A stretch of 64,000 nt of DNA. Origin: Pseudoramibacter fermentans. GTDB taxonomy: Bacteria; Bacillota; Clostridia; Eubacteriales; Eubacteriaceae. The position numbers and the translations under genes were made by a program. The notes under the pieces were generated by a model that searched no databases, was not told where the DNA came from, and worked only from the letters and a program-made list of their open reading frames with translations. This document shows positions 32,990 through 41,167 of this stretch, piece by piece. Within the stretch, counting starts at the first letter, position 1; each line of letters starts with the position of its first letter. The stretch spans positions 496,001 through 560,000 of the forward strand of contig VOGB01000004.1 in NCBI GenBank assembly GCA_009493725.1, in the 5' to 3' direction.

Positions 32990-34231
32990 ATGGCGACAAT
33001 CAAAGCTTTTAAAGCCATTCGACCGACGCCGGACAAGGCTGCAGATGTTGCAGCCCTGCCCTACGACGTCTACAACCGGGCGGAAGCGCGGGAAGCGGTA
33101 GCGGGCAAGCCCGACTCATTTTTGAGGGTAGACCGCCCAGAAACCACGATGGATCCGGACATCGATTTGTACGATCCCGCGGTTTATCAGCAGGCTAAAA
33201 AGAACCTCGACCGCTTGATCGACGATCACATCCTGATTCAGGATGATCAAAAGCAGTTTTATCTCTACGAGCTCAAAATGGGGGATCAGGTCCAGACGGG
33301 GCTGGTCGCCTGCACAGCAGTGGACGAATATTTAAACGGCACGATCAAGAAGCACGAGCTCACCCGCAGTGAAAAGGAACAGGACCGCATCCACCACGTC
33401 GACAGCTGTGACGCGAACACCGGCCCGATCTTTTTGACCTACCGCCATCGCGACGCCATTGACCGCCGCGTTAAGGCCATTCAGGAAAAGGCACCGGTTT
33501 ACGCCTTTACCGCAGAGGACGGCATCCGTCATCGGGTCTGGTGCGTGGACGACGCGCAGGACATCGAAGGCTTCGTCAGCGACTTTAATGACGTGCCGGC
33601 GCTTTACATCGCAGACGGCCATCACCGCGCGGCGTCAGCAGTGAAGGTCGCGCAGATGCGCCGCAAGGCCCATCCGGGGTACAGCGGCGATGAACCCTTT
33701 AATTATTTTCTCTCGGTTATTTTTCCGGACAATCAGCTGGCCATTTTGGATTACAACCGCGTGGTGAAGGATTTAAACGGACTGACTGCCGACGCGTTTT
33801 TGGACGCGGTCGGTGAAAAGTGCGATATCGAAAAAGTGGATCAAGCGTATAAGCCCGGCCAAAAGGGAACCTTTGGCATGTTCCTAGACGATCAGTGGTA
33901 CGCCCTTAAGATTCACGACGATTTGGTGAATCCAGACGATCCGGTCAAGAGCTTAGACGTTTCTCTTCTTCAGGAAGAGGTGCTTTCGCCGATTCTCGGC
34001 ATCGGCGATCCGCGGACCGATGACCGCATCGATTTCGTCGGCGGGATCCGAGGGCTCGGGGAGCTGGAACGCCGCGTGCACACGGACATGACCGTCGCTT
34101 TTTCGATGTATCCCACATCGATTCACGAGCTGATGGCCATTGCCGACGCGGGGCTTTTAATGCCGCCGAAGTCCACATGGTTCGAACCGAAGCTGCGGAG
34201 CGGCTTATTCATTCATAAATTATCGGATTAA
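32990..34231 (+). CDS. DUF1015 family protein
   Basis: The 413-residue protein fits DUF1015 (PF06245): AFKAIRPTPDKAADVAALPYDVYNRAEARE at the N-terminus, KKHELTRSEKEQDRIHHVD (about residue 117), and YIADGHHRAASAVKV (about 205), which is the most conserved motif. The biochemical role of the family is not established. It starts one base after the serA stop and so is translationally coupled. Its steady association with serA/serC suggests a link to serine or phosphoserine metabolism, which is inference from position. Confidence 0.92.
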   Translation: MATIKAFKAIRPTPDKAADVAALPYDVYNRAEAREAVAGKPDSFLRVDRPETTMDPDIDLYDPAVYQQAKKNLDRLIDDHILIQDDQKQFYLYELKMGDQVQTGLVACTAVDEYLNGTIKKHELTRSEKEQDRIHHVDSCDANTGPIFLTYRHRDAIDRRVKAIQEKAPVYAFTAEDGIRHRVWCVDDAQDIEGFVSDFNDVPALYIADGHHRAASAVKVAQMRRKAHPGYSGDEPFNYFLSVIFPDNQLAILDYNRVVKDLNGLTADAFLDAVGEKCDIEKVDQAYKPGQKGTFGMFLDDQWYALKIHDDLVNPDDPVKSLDVSLLQEEVLSPILGIGDPRTDDRIDFVGGIRGLGELERRVHTDMTVAFSMYPTSIHELMAIADAGLLMPPKSTWFEPKLRSGLFIHKLSD

Positions 34232-34251
34232 ACAATATTCATCATGACATT

Positions 34252-34287
34252 GAATTCCAGAGGGTATCCCTCTGGAATTCTTTTTTT
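34252..34287 (+). terminator. serC-serA-DUF1015 terminator
   Basis: GAATTCCAGAGGG and CCCTCTGGAATTC form a perfect 13-bp stem with a 3-nt loop, followed by seven T. Confidence 0.95.
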
Positions 34288-34298
34288 AGCTGAAAAAT

Positions 34299-34327
34299 TT
34301 GCATTTTTAAAATCTTTTCAATATAAT
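34299..34327 (+). promoter_or_regulatory. Promoter of the GH13-TadA gene
   Basis: TTGCAT and TATAAT are separated by 17 bp, 24 bp before the ATG at 34352. Confidence 0.7.
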
Positions 34328-34351
34328 CTACGCAAAAGGAGGTGCTTTCAG

Positions 34352-36238
34352 ATGATGAAACACGATGAAATGGTCATTTACCATATTTTTACCATGGGTT
34401 ACTGCGGGGCAGAAGCGACGCAGGCAGAATGTGACGGCATCCACCATCGTTTAAACAAAATCGAAGCACAACTGCCTTATTTGAAAAAATTAGGAGTCAA
34501 CACGATTTTGCTCGGGCCGTTGTTTTCGTCGATCTCCCACGGATACGACACGACGGATTACGCAAAGGTGGACCCGCGCCTCGGCACTAACGAGGACCTG
34601 ACCCACTTGGCTCAGGCCTGCCACGATCAGGGCATTGCCGTGATTTTAGATTGTGTGTTCAATCACGTGGGCCGGACGTTTTTTGCCTTTGAAGATTTAA
34701 AACAAAATCGTGAAGGGTCTATTTATAAAGACTGGTTTGACAGCGTCAATTTCTGGGACAACAACAGCTACAACGACGGCTTTTCTTATCGCAACTGGGC
34801 CGGCTGCGACAATCTCGTCAAACTGAACCTGTATCACCCGGACGTCAAAGACTTTTTAAAGCGGACGCTGGCGTCCTGGATTGACGATTACGACATCGAC
34901 GGGGTCCGAATGGACGCGGCCAATGTGATGGATATGGGATTTGTGAAAGAGCTGGGCGATATGGCGAGAGCCAAAAAGCCAGATTTCTTCATGGTCGGCG
35001 AATCCGTGTCCGGCGACTATTCGCTGATGGTCGAAAGAGGCGGGCTGGACTCAGTCACCAATTACGAGGATTATAAAGGGCTGTACTCCAGCTTAAACGA
35101 CAAGAACTATTTTGAAATCGCTTATTCCCTCAATCGGCTGTTCGCGCAGGGCGGCTTGTATCAGCATTTTCTCACCTATAATTTTGTGGACAATCACGAC
35201 GTCGACCGGGTTGCGTCGACCTTGAATGACGAACGGGATTTGGAACCGCTCTATCTGATGCTCTTCACGATACCGGGAATTCCGACGATTTATTACGGCA
35301 GTGAGCTGGGCATCAAAGCGCGGAAGGGCAACGGCACCGACGCGCCCCTTCGCCCGGCCGCGGACGAGCTTTCCTTTGATTTAAACAATCCGCTGACTGA
35401 AAAAATCAGACGGATGATCGCGGTGCACAAAGGCGTCGACGCGTTAAAAAAAGGCAGCTACGAGCAGATGTTCGTGCAGTCCTGTCAAATGGGCTTTATT
35501 CGAAGAACAGATAACCAGACAGTCGTGGCAGTTTTCAACTGCGAGGGGTCTCCGGTTCAAATTCGGGACGATCGGTTCAACGGCCTTTATTACGATTTGT
35601 ATCATCAGAAGGAATGTCAGCTCTCCGGTATGGTCACTATTCCGGAAAAGAGCGGCATGGTTTTGATGTCGATGGATCAGGAGATCCCGGACATTCAAAT
35701 TTCTGAAGATCAGCCGACCGCAGAAGACCGTGACAATGAAAACGTCCAAACCGATTCGACATCAGATGCGATATTCGGGGCGCGGCCTAAGAAAATGGAA
35801 GATTATATGGGCCTTGCACTGGAAGAAGCGCACCGTGCGGAAGACGAAGGCGAGGTGCCAATCGGGGCCGTAATCGTAAAAGACGGCGAAGTGATTGCGT
35901 CCAATCACAATCGCAAAGAAGGCATGCAGGACCCGACGGCTCACGCGGAAATGCTGGTCATTCAGGAAGCGTCGAAGAAGCTCGCCAGATGGCGTTTAGA
36001 CGACTGCGAGCTTTACGTCACAGCGGAGCCCTGTCCGATGTGTATGGGCGCGGTCATTCAAAGCCGAATCAAAAAAGTCGTTTTTGGCGCGTCAGAACCG
36101 AGATACGGTGCAGTGGAGTCGACAGCCCAGCTGAAACAGCACCCGATGCTGTCCAAGCACACTGAGATTTACGGCGGCATTCGTGAAAGTGAATGCGAAG
36201 CGGTGCTGAAACGCAGCTTTGAGAAAAACAGAAAATAA
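34352..36238 (+). CDS. tadA: Fusion of a GH13 amylase-like enzyme with tRNA adenosine deaminase TadA
   Basis: One open frame of 628 residues carries two enzymes. Residues ~1-415 form a GH13 barrel like those of cyclomaltodextrinase-type amylases. The catalytic triad is intact: D188 in DGVRMDA, E217 in MVGES and D283 in FVDNHDVDR. A short beta domain follows (about 395-440), then an acidic linker of ~40 residues. TadA runs from about residue 482 to the end, with HAEM (H531, E533) and PCPMC (C561, C564) for zinc and catalysis. TadA converts A34 to inosine in tRNA-Arg(ACG). AAAGGAGGTG fixes the start at 34352, and no ribosome site precedes the TadA part. The symbol refers to the C-terminal half. 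Confidence 0.9.
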   Translation: MMKHDEMVIYHIFTMGYCGAEATQAECDGIHHRLNKIEAQLPYLKKLGVNTILLGPLFSSISHGYDTTDYAKVDPRLGTNEDLTHLAQACHDQGIAVILDCVFNHVGRTFFAFEDLKQNREGSIYKDWFDSVNFWDNNSYNDGFSYRNWAGCDNLVKLNLYHPDVKDFLKRTLASWIDDYDIDGVRMDAANVMDMGFVKELGDMARAKKPDFFMVGESVSGDYSLMVERGGLDSVTNYEDYKGLYSSLNDKNYFEIAYSLNRLFAQGGLYQHFLTYNFVDNHDVDRVASTLNDERDLEPLYLMLFTIPGIPTIYYGSELGIKARKGNGTDAPLRPAADELSFDLNNPLTEKIRRMIAVHKGVDALKKGSYEQMFVQSCQMGFIRRTDNQTVVAVFNCEGSPVQIRDDRFNGLYYDLYHQKECQLSGMVTIPEKSGMVLMSMDQEIPDIQISEDQPTAEDRDNENVQTDSTSDAIFGARPKKMEDYMGLALEEAHRAEDEGEVPIGAVIVKDGEVIASNHNRKEGMQDPTAHAEMLVIQEASKKLARWRLDDCELYVTAEPCPMCMGAVIQSRIKKVVFGASEPRYGAVESTAQLKQHPMLSKHTEIYGGIRESECEAVLKRSFEKNRK

Positions 36239-36242
36239 GCGC

Positions 36243-36270
36243 TTGACAATTTAAGCGGCAATGTTATACT
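36243..36270 (+). promoter_or_regulatory. Promoter of the T-box/cimA operon
   Basis: TTGACA and TATACT are separated by 16 bp, starting five bases after the tadA stop. Confidence 0.8.
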
Positions 36271-36275
36271 TGTAT

Positions 36276-36577
36276 ACAATATATACAATTACGATGAACG
36301 AGAGAAAAACACGGCCGATTTCTTCAGCGAACTGTCGAAGGGTGAGAGGGCAGCAGAAAAACCGTGCGCAATAATCACTCGCGAGTAGCGGATTCGAATG
36401 GCGTGCAGCCGAGTAGAAAACGCCGAGAGGCCCATCCAGCGTTAGTGGATTAGAGTTTGGATTTTTTCAGACTTGAAGTGGATATGTGGTGTTCTCATAT
36501 CAAAAAGAGTGGTACCGCGGACAATGTATTTTCCGTCTCTTTGAATTTTGCGATAGCAATTCAAAGAGACGTTTTTT
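36276..36577 (+). promoter_or_regulatory. T-box leader, isoleucine type by its specifier
   Basis: The leader contains the T-box core AGAGTGGTACCGCGG (36506-36520), whose UGGU bulge pairs with the tRNA acceptor end. A terminator follows: CGTCTCTTTGAATT pairs with AATTCAAAGAGACG (36534-36571) and ends in six T. Stem I can be folded with CGAG/CTCG at its base and CACGG/CCGTG above. The 3' side of the internal loop then reads AATAATCA, placing ATC (36374-36376) as specifier codon, that is isoleucine. Uncharged tRNA-Ile would favour the antiterminator and switch on cimA and the genes behind it. The specifier call is manual; CTC (Leu) would require disrupting the stem. Confidence 0.9.
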
Positions 36578-36591
36578 ATTTAGGAGGAAGC

Positions 36592-38196
36592 ATGAAGGCA
36601 GAAGCCCATAAGAAAATCGTCACATTCGATTCGACATTAAGAGACGGCGCGCAGGCTGAAGGCATTTCGTTTTCTGTCAAGGACAAGCTGGATATTGTCA
36701 AAATACTGGATGCGCTGGGCATCGACATTATCGAGGCCGGCAATCCGGGATCAAATCCAAAGGATATTGCGTTTTTTGAAGCGCTCAAGGAGATCGAGCT
36801 GACCCACGCCGCGCTCTGCGCCTTCGGTTCAACCCGCCATCCGGGGAAAAAGGCGGAAGATGACGCCAATCTGCAGGCGATTCTACAGACTAAAACCGAA
36901 TACGCGGCGATTTTCGGCAAGGCCTCGGCCTTTCACGTAGAGGTTATTTTAAATACAACTAAGGAAGAAAATCTAAACATGATCGAGGATTCCTGCCGGT
37001 TTTTGTCAGAAAACGGCAAGCAGGTCATTTTCGACGCTGAGCATTTTTTCGACGGCTACAAGCTCGACGCCGCCTACGCCCTTGACACGCTGAAGGCGGC
37101 CGAAAAGGGCGGTGCCGTCTGTGTGTGCCTCTGCGATACGAACGGCGGCACCCTGCCGTCGGAGGTCAAGGACATTGTGGCAGAGGTGTGCCAGGCGGTT
37201 TCAATTGACGTGGCGATTCACGCGCACAATGACAGCGGCCTCGGCGTTGCGGCTTCGCTGGCCGGCGTCGAGGGCGGCGCCAATCAGGTGCAGGGGACGT
37301 TTCTCGGCTACGGCGAACGCTGCGGCAACGCTAATCTGTCCACTGTGATCGCCGACCTTCAGATGAAAATGGGGTATACCTGCCTTTCAGAGACTGCGAT
37401 GAAAAAATTGACGTCTTCGGCTATTAAAATTGCAGAAATTTCCAATTACGCGCTGACGGGCAGAGAGCCTTATATCGGAAAAAGCGCCTTCGCCCACAAA
37501 GGCGGCATGCACATCGACGCCGTTCTGAAGGAGCCCCACTCCTTTGAACACATCAATCCCGAACGGGTCGGCAATCAGCGGCGGATTTTGATGTCTGAGG
37601 TAGCCGGGCGCGGCACCATCATTCAGCTCATACACGATATCGATCCGACGATTGAGAAGCATTCAGAGGAAGCGACGAGGGTTATGGATCGCATCAAGGA
37701 GCTGGAATACGAGGGCTATCAATTTGAGGGCGCGGAAAGCTCAGTCAAGCTTTTGATCCGAAAGGAGCTGGGCCGATTCAAGCCCTTTTTCAAAATTGAG
37801 GACTTTAAAACGATTGGCGAAAAGCCAGTTGCCGGACGGGCCCTGTCAGCCTCTGCGATTGTGAAGGTTTCAGTAGACGGGAAGGAAGCAATCAATGCGG
37901 CCGAGGGTGACGGCCCCGTCAACGCGTTGGATAAGGCCCTTCGTGCAGCGCTCGAAGGCTTCTACCCGAGTATTAAGACGCTGAGGCTGACAGACTTCAA
38001 GGTCCGCGTCATCGATCAGGGGGCGACAGCCTCAAAGGTCCGCGTCCTCATTGAAAACAGCGATGGCCGAGATATTTGGACTAACGTTGGGGTGTCGACG
38101 GACGTGATTGAAGCGAGCCTCATCGCGCTGACCGATTCCATCGAATACAAGCTGTTGAAGGACATGGAACAAAAAATTAAGGATTATTATTTATAA
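36592..38196 (+). CDS. cimA: (R)-citramalate synthase
   Basis: The 534-residue enzyme condenses pyruvate and acetyl-CoA to citramalate, the start of a threonine-independent route to 2-oxobutyrate and isoleucine. It has the alpha-isopropylmalate synthase-like barrel: TFDSTLRDGAQAEGISFSVKDKLDI at the N-terminus, CLCDTNGGTLPSEV (about residue 178) and IHAHNDSGLGVAASLAGVEGGANQVQGT with the metal histidines (about 207). A C-terminal LeuA dimer/regulatory domain starts near residue 390. The shape matches the citramalate synthase type of Clostridia and Geobacter rather than LeuA. The ATG at 36592 follows AGGAGG right after the T-box terminator; the upstream open frame lies in the leader. Confidence 0.92.
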   Translation: MKAEAHKKIVTFDSTLRDGAQAEGISFSVKDKLDIVKILDALGIDIIEAGNPGSNPKDIAFFEALKEIELTHAALCAFGSTRHPGKKAEDDANLQAILQTKTEYAAIFGKASAFHVEVILNTTKEENLNMIEDSCRFLSENGKQVIFDAEHFFDGYKLDAAYALDTLKAAEKGGAVCVCLCDTNGGTLPSEVKDIVAEVCQAVSIDVAIHAHNDSGLGVAASLAGVEGGANQVQGTFLGYGERCGNANLSTVIADLQMKMGYTCLSETAMKKLTSSAIKIAEISNYALTGREPYIGKSAFAHKGGMHIDAVLKEPHSFEHINPERVGNQRRILMSEVAGRGTIIQLIHDIDPTIEKHSEEATRVMDRIKELEYEGYQFEGAESSVKLLIRKELGRFKPFFKIEDFKTIGEKPVAGRALSASAIVKVSVDGKEAINAAEGDGPVNALDKALRAALEGFYPSIKTLRLTDFKVRVIDQGATASKVRVLIENSDGRDIWTNVGVSTDVIEASLIALTDSIEYKLLKDMEQKIKDYYL

Positions 38197-38283
38197 CGAC
38201 GCTTTACAACAAAAAATAATTTCATTAAAATAGAATGAAGTGCATCAATCATCAAATAAGTTTACAAATAAAGGAGAAACACT

Positions 38284-39546
38284 ATGGGAATGACAATGAC
38301 TCAAAAAATACTGGCAGCACACGCCGGTGTGGATTCTGTCAAGGCTGGGGATTTGATTATGGCCGATCTCGACCTGGTATTGGGCAACGACATCACCTCG
38401 CCGGTAGCCATCAATGTTTTTAAGAATTTAAACACGAACAAGGTCTTCGATCAAGACAAGGTGGCGCTGGTGCCAGACCACTTTGCACCGAACAAGGACA
38501 TCAAGGCGGCCGAACAATGCAAGACCGTCCGTGAATTTGCCGGCACACAGAAAATTTCAAATTATTTTGAAGTGGGCCGCATGGGCGTCGAACACGCGCT
38601 GCTTCCTGAAAAGGGGCTGGTGACGGCCGGTGATTTGGTCATCGGCGCAGATTCCCACACCTGCACCTACGGGGCGCTGGGCGCATTTTCTACAGGCGTC
38701 GGTTCAACCGACATGGCAGTGGGCATGGCGACTGGCAAGGCGTGGTTCAAGGTACCGTCCGCTTTGAAATTCAATTTAACCGGAAAAATGAAGCCTTACG
38801 TTTCGGGAAAGGATTTGATTCTCCACATCATCGGGATGATCGGCGTTGACGGCGCACTTTACAAATCGATGGAATTCGTCGGACCTGGGGTTGCCAACTT
38901 GACGATGGACGACCGATTCACCATTGCGAACATGGCGATTGAAGCCGGCGGCAAAAATGGCATCTTCCCAGTCGACGAACAGACTCTCGCTTACATAAAA
39001 GCACATTCTGAAAAACCGTACACGGTTTATGAAGCCGATGACGATGCGGAATACGATGCCGTTTACGATATCGATTTATCCGAACTCAAGCCGACGGTGG
39101 CCTTCCCGCATCTGCCGGAAAACACCAAGACTGTCGACGAAATCGAAGAACCGGTCAAGATCGATCAGGTTGTAATTGGTTCGTGTACCAACGGCCGCTT
39201 CTCTGATTTCGAAAAGGCCGATAAAATCTTAAAGGGCCGTAAGATTTCGGACGATGTCCGCGTCATTATCATTCCGGCTACACAGAAAATTTGGGAACAA
39301 TGTATGGAAGCCGGCTTCTTCAAGGATTTTGTCGAAGCGGGATGTGCGATCAGCACCCCAACCTGTGGGCCCTGCCTCGGCGGCTACATGGGGATTTTGG
39401 CTGCAGGTGAACGCTGCGTGTCGACGACAAACCGCAACTTTGTCGGCCGCATGGGGCACGTGGATTCAGAAGTGTATTTAGCCAGCCCGGAAACAGCAGC
39501 TGCATCGGCAATTTTAGGCTACATTGGCACACCAGACGAATTATAA
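38284..39546 (+). CDS. leuC: 3-isopropylmalate/citramalate dehydratase large subunit
   Basis: The 420-residue iron-sulfur subunit belongs to the shorter (archaeal/clostridial) LeuC type. It has GADSHTCTYGALGAFSTGVGSTDMA (about residue 121), IGSCTNGRFSD (about 300) and CAISTPTCGPCLGGYMG with cluster cysteines (about 357). With LeuD it isomerises isopropylmalate and, in this operon, presumably citramalate. AAGGAG precedes the ATG. The 87-bp gap after cimA shows no terminator. Confidence 0.95.
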   Translation: MGMTMTQKILAAHAGVDSVKAGDLIMADLDLVLGNDITSPVAINVFKNLNTNKVFDQDKVALVPDHFAPNKDIKAAEQCKTVREFAGTQKISNYFEVGRMGVEHALLPEKGLVTAGDLVIGADSHTCTYGALGAFSTGVGSTDMAVGMATGKAWFKVPSALKFNLTGKMKPYVSGKDLILHIIGMIGVDGALYKSMEFVGPGVANLTMDDRFTIANMAIEAGGKNGIFPVDEQTLAYIKAHSEKPYTVYEADDDAEYDAVYDIDLSELKPTVAFPHLPENTKTVDEIEEPVKIDQVVIGSCTNGRFSDFEKADKILKGRKISDDVRVIIIPATQKIWEQCMEAGFFKDFVEAGCAISTPTCGPCLGGYMGILAAGERCVSTTNRNFVGRMGHVDSEVYLASPETAAASAILGYIGTPDEL

Positions 39547-39571
39547 GAGAAACAGAAAGAGGAAAATCGAT

Positions 39572-40066
39572 ATGAATGCAAAAGGAAAAGTATTTCGCTA
39601 CGGCGACAATGTCGATACCGACGTCATCATTCCGGCCCGCTATTTGAACACCAGCGATCCGCTGGAATTGGCGCAGCATTGTATGGAAGATATCGACAAG
39701 GATTTTGTCAACAACGTCCATAAGGGCGACATCATCGTCGCGGACGACAACTTCGGCTGCGGTTCTTCCCGCGAACACGCGCCGATTTCGATCAAGGCGT
39801 CCGGCGTGTCCTGCGTCATTGCCAACAGCTTCGCCCGTATTTTCTACAGAAATTCGATCAACATCGGGCTGCCGATCTTGGAATGCCCGGAAGCAGTCAA
39901 GGTCATCGAAGCCGGCGATGAAGTTGAAGTGGATTTTGATTCAGGCAAAATCACAGATATCACGAAGAATCAAAGCTTCCAGGGTCAGGCGTTCCCGCCG
40001 TTTATGCAGGAATTGATTCAAGCTGGCGGCTTGGTCAATTACGTCAATGAAAATATGCTGAAATAA
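39572..40066 (+). CDS. leuD: 3-isopropylmalate/citramalate dehydratase small subunit
   Basis: The 164-residue swivel-domain subunit reads GKVFRYGDNVDTDVIIPARYLNTSDP and has the substrate loop FGCGSSREHAPISIKASG (about residues 59-76). It pairs with LeuC of the same short type. The ATG at 39572 follows GAGGAAAA and lies 25 bp after leuC; the earlier in-frame ATG would overlap leuC. Confidence 0.95.
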   Translation: MNAKGKVFRYGDNVDTDVIIPARYLNTSDPLELAQHCMEDIDKDFVNNVHKGDIIVADDNFGCGSSREHAPISIKASGVSCVIANSFARIFYRNSINIGLPILECPEAVKVIEAGDEVEVDFDSGKITDITKNQSFQGQAFPPFMQELIQAGGLVNYVNENMLK

Positions 40067-40087
40067 GGGAAATAGAGGAGAATAACC

Positions 40088-41149
40088 ATGGAATATAAAA
40101 TTGCTGTAATCAAGGGTGATGGTATCGGCCCGGAAATTGTCGGCGCGAGCATGAAGGTGCTGGACAAAATCGGCGAAAAATACGGCCATCAGTTCAATTA
40201 TCATGAAGTGTTAGCCGGCGGCATCGCCATCGATGAAACCGGCTCACCGCTGCCCCAGGAAACGGTCGACGTCTGTAAGGCTTCCGATGCGGTGCTGCTC
40301 GGCGCCATGGGCGGCCCGAAATGGGATAATCTGCCAGGGGACAAGCGTCCGGAAGCGGGCCTTTTAGGCATCCGCAAGGCACTGGGGCTGTACGCCAACC
40401 TGCGTCCAGCCATTCTCTTCGATGAACTCCGCGATGCGTCGCCGTTAAAACCGGAATTGATCGGCGACGGCCTCGACGTTTTGGTCGTCCGCGAGTTGAC
40501 AGGAGACGTCTATTTTGGCGAAAAGCACAGAGAAGGCGACGAATACGCTTCAGATTTGATGAACTATTCCCGCATGGAAGTGGAACGCATTGCGAAGGTT
40601 GGCTTCGACGCCGCGATGCGCCGAGGCAAAAAACTGACCTGCGTCGATAAGGCTAACGTGCTCGAAACGTCCCGCCTGTGGCGCAAGATCGTCAAGGAAG
40701 TGGCCGAACAGTATCCGGAAGTAGATGTGGATTATTTCTACGTCGACAACGCCGCGATGCAGCTGGTCATCAACCCGCAGCAATTTGACGTCATTTTAAC
40801 GGGTAACCTCTTTGGTGACATCCTCTCCGATGAATCGTCGACCATCACAGGCTCCATCGGGATGCTGCCGTCCGCTAGTCTCGGCGAAAACAACTTTGGG
40901 ATGTACGAACCGATTCACGGCTCCGCACCAGATATCGCAGGACAGGATAAGGCCAATCCAATCGCGACGGTGCTGTCTGTGGCGATGATGCTCAGATACA
41001 CTTTAGGTCTCGAAAAAGAAGCGAAAAACATCGAAGATGCCGTAGAAGCGACCTTGAAACAGGGCTGGCGCACCGGCGATATTGCAACACCGGACGACGA
41101 TGTGATCGGCTGCCAGGAAATGGCACAGCACATCATTGAAAATTTATGA
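40088..41149 (+). CDS. leuB: 3-isopropylmalate dehydrogenase
   Basis: The 353-residue NAD-dependent decarboxylating dehydrogenase shows VIKGDGIGPEIV at the N-terminus, LLGAMGGPKWDNLPGDKRPE (about residue 73) and RELTGDVYFGE (about 137). The signature NLFGDILSDESSTITGSIGMLPSASLG lies near 240. In the citramalate route the same enzyme type oxidises 3-methylmalate to 2-oxobutyrate. GAGGAG precedes the ATG. Confidence 0.96.
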   Translation: MEYKIAVIKGDGIGPEIVGASMKVLDKIGEKYGHQFNYHEVLAGGIAIDETGSPLPQETVDVCKASDAVLLGAMGGPKWDNLPGDKRPEAGLLGIRKALGLYANLRPAILFDELRDASPLKPELIGDGLDVLVVRELTGDVYFGEKHREGDEYASDLMNYSRMEVERIAKVGFDAAMRRGKKLTCVDKANVLETSRLWRKIVKEVAEQYPEVDVDYFYVDNAAMQLVINPQQFDVILTGNLFGDILSDESSTITGSIGMLPSASLGENNFGMYEPIHGSAPDIAGQDKANPIATVLSVAMMLRYTLGLEKEAKNIEDAVEATLKQGWRTGDIATPDDDVIGCQEMAQHIIENL

Positions 41150-41167
41150 TGAAGTGGTGAGAAGCAA

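Noticed and set aside
36239..36591. SRP RNA, which often follows tadA in Firmicutes
   Set aside because: No GGUCAGGUCCGGAAGGAAGCA-like core; the region is a T-box leader.
36457..36591. Upstream extension of the cimA frame
   Set aside because: The in-frame codons lie inside the T-box antiterminator and terminator; AGGAGG and the family N-terminus support 36592.
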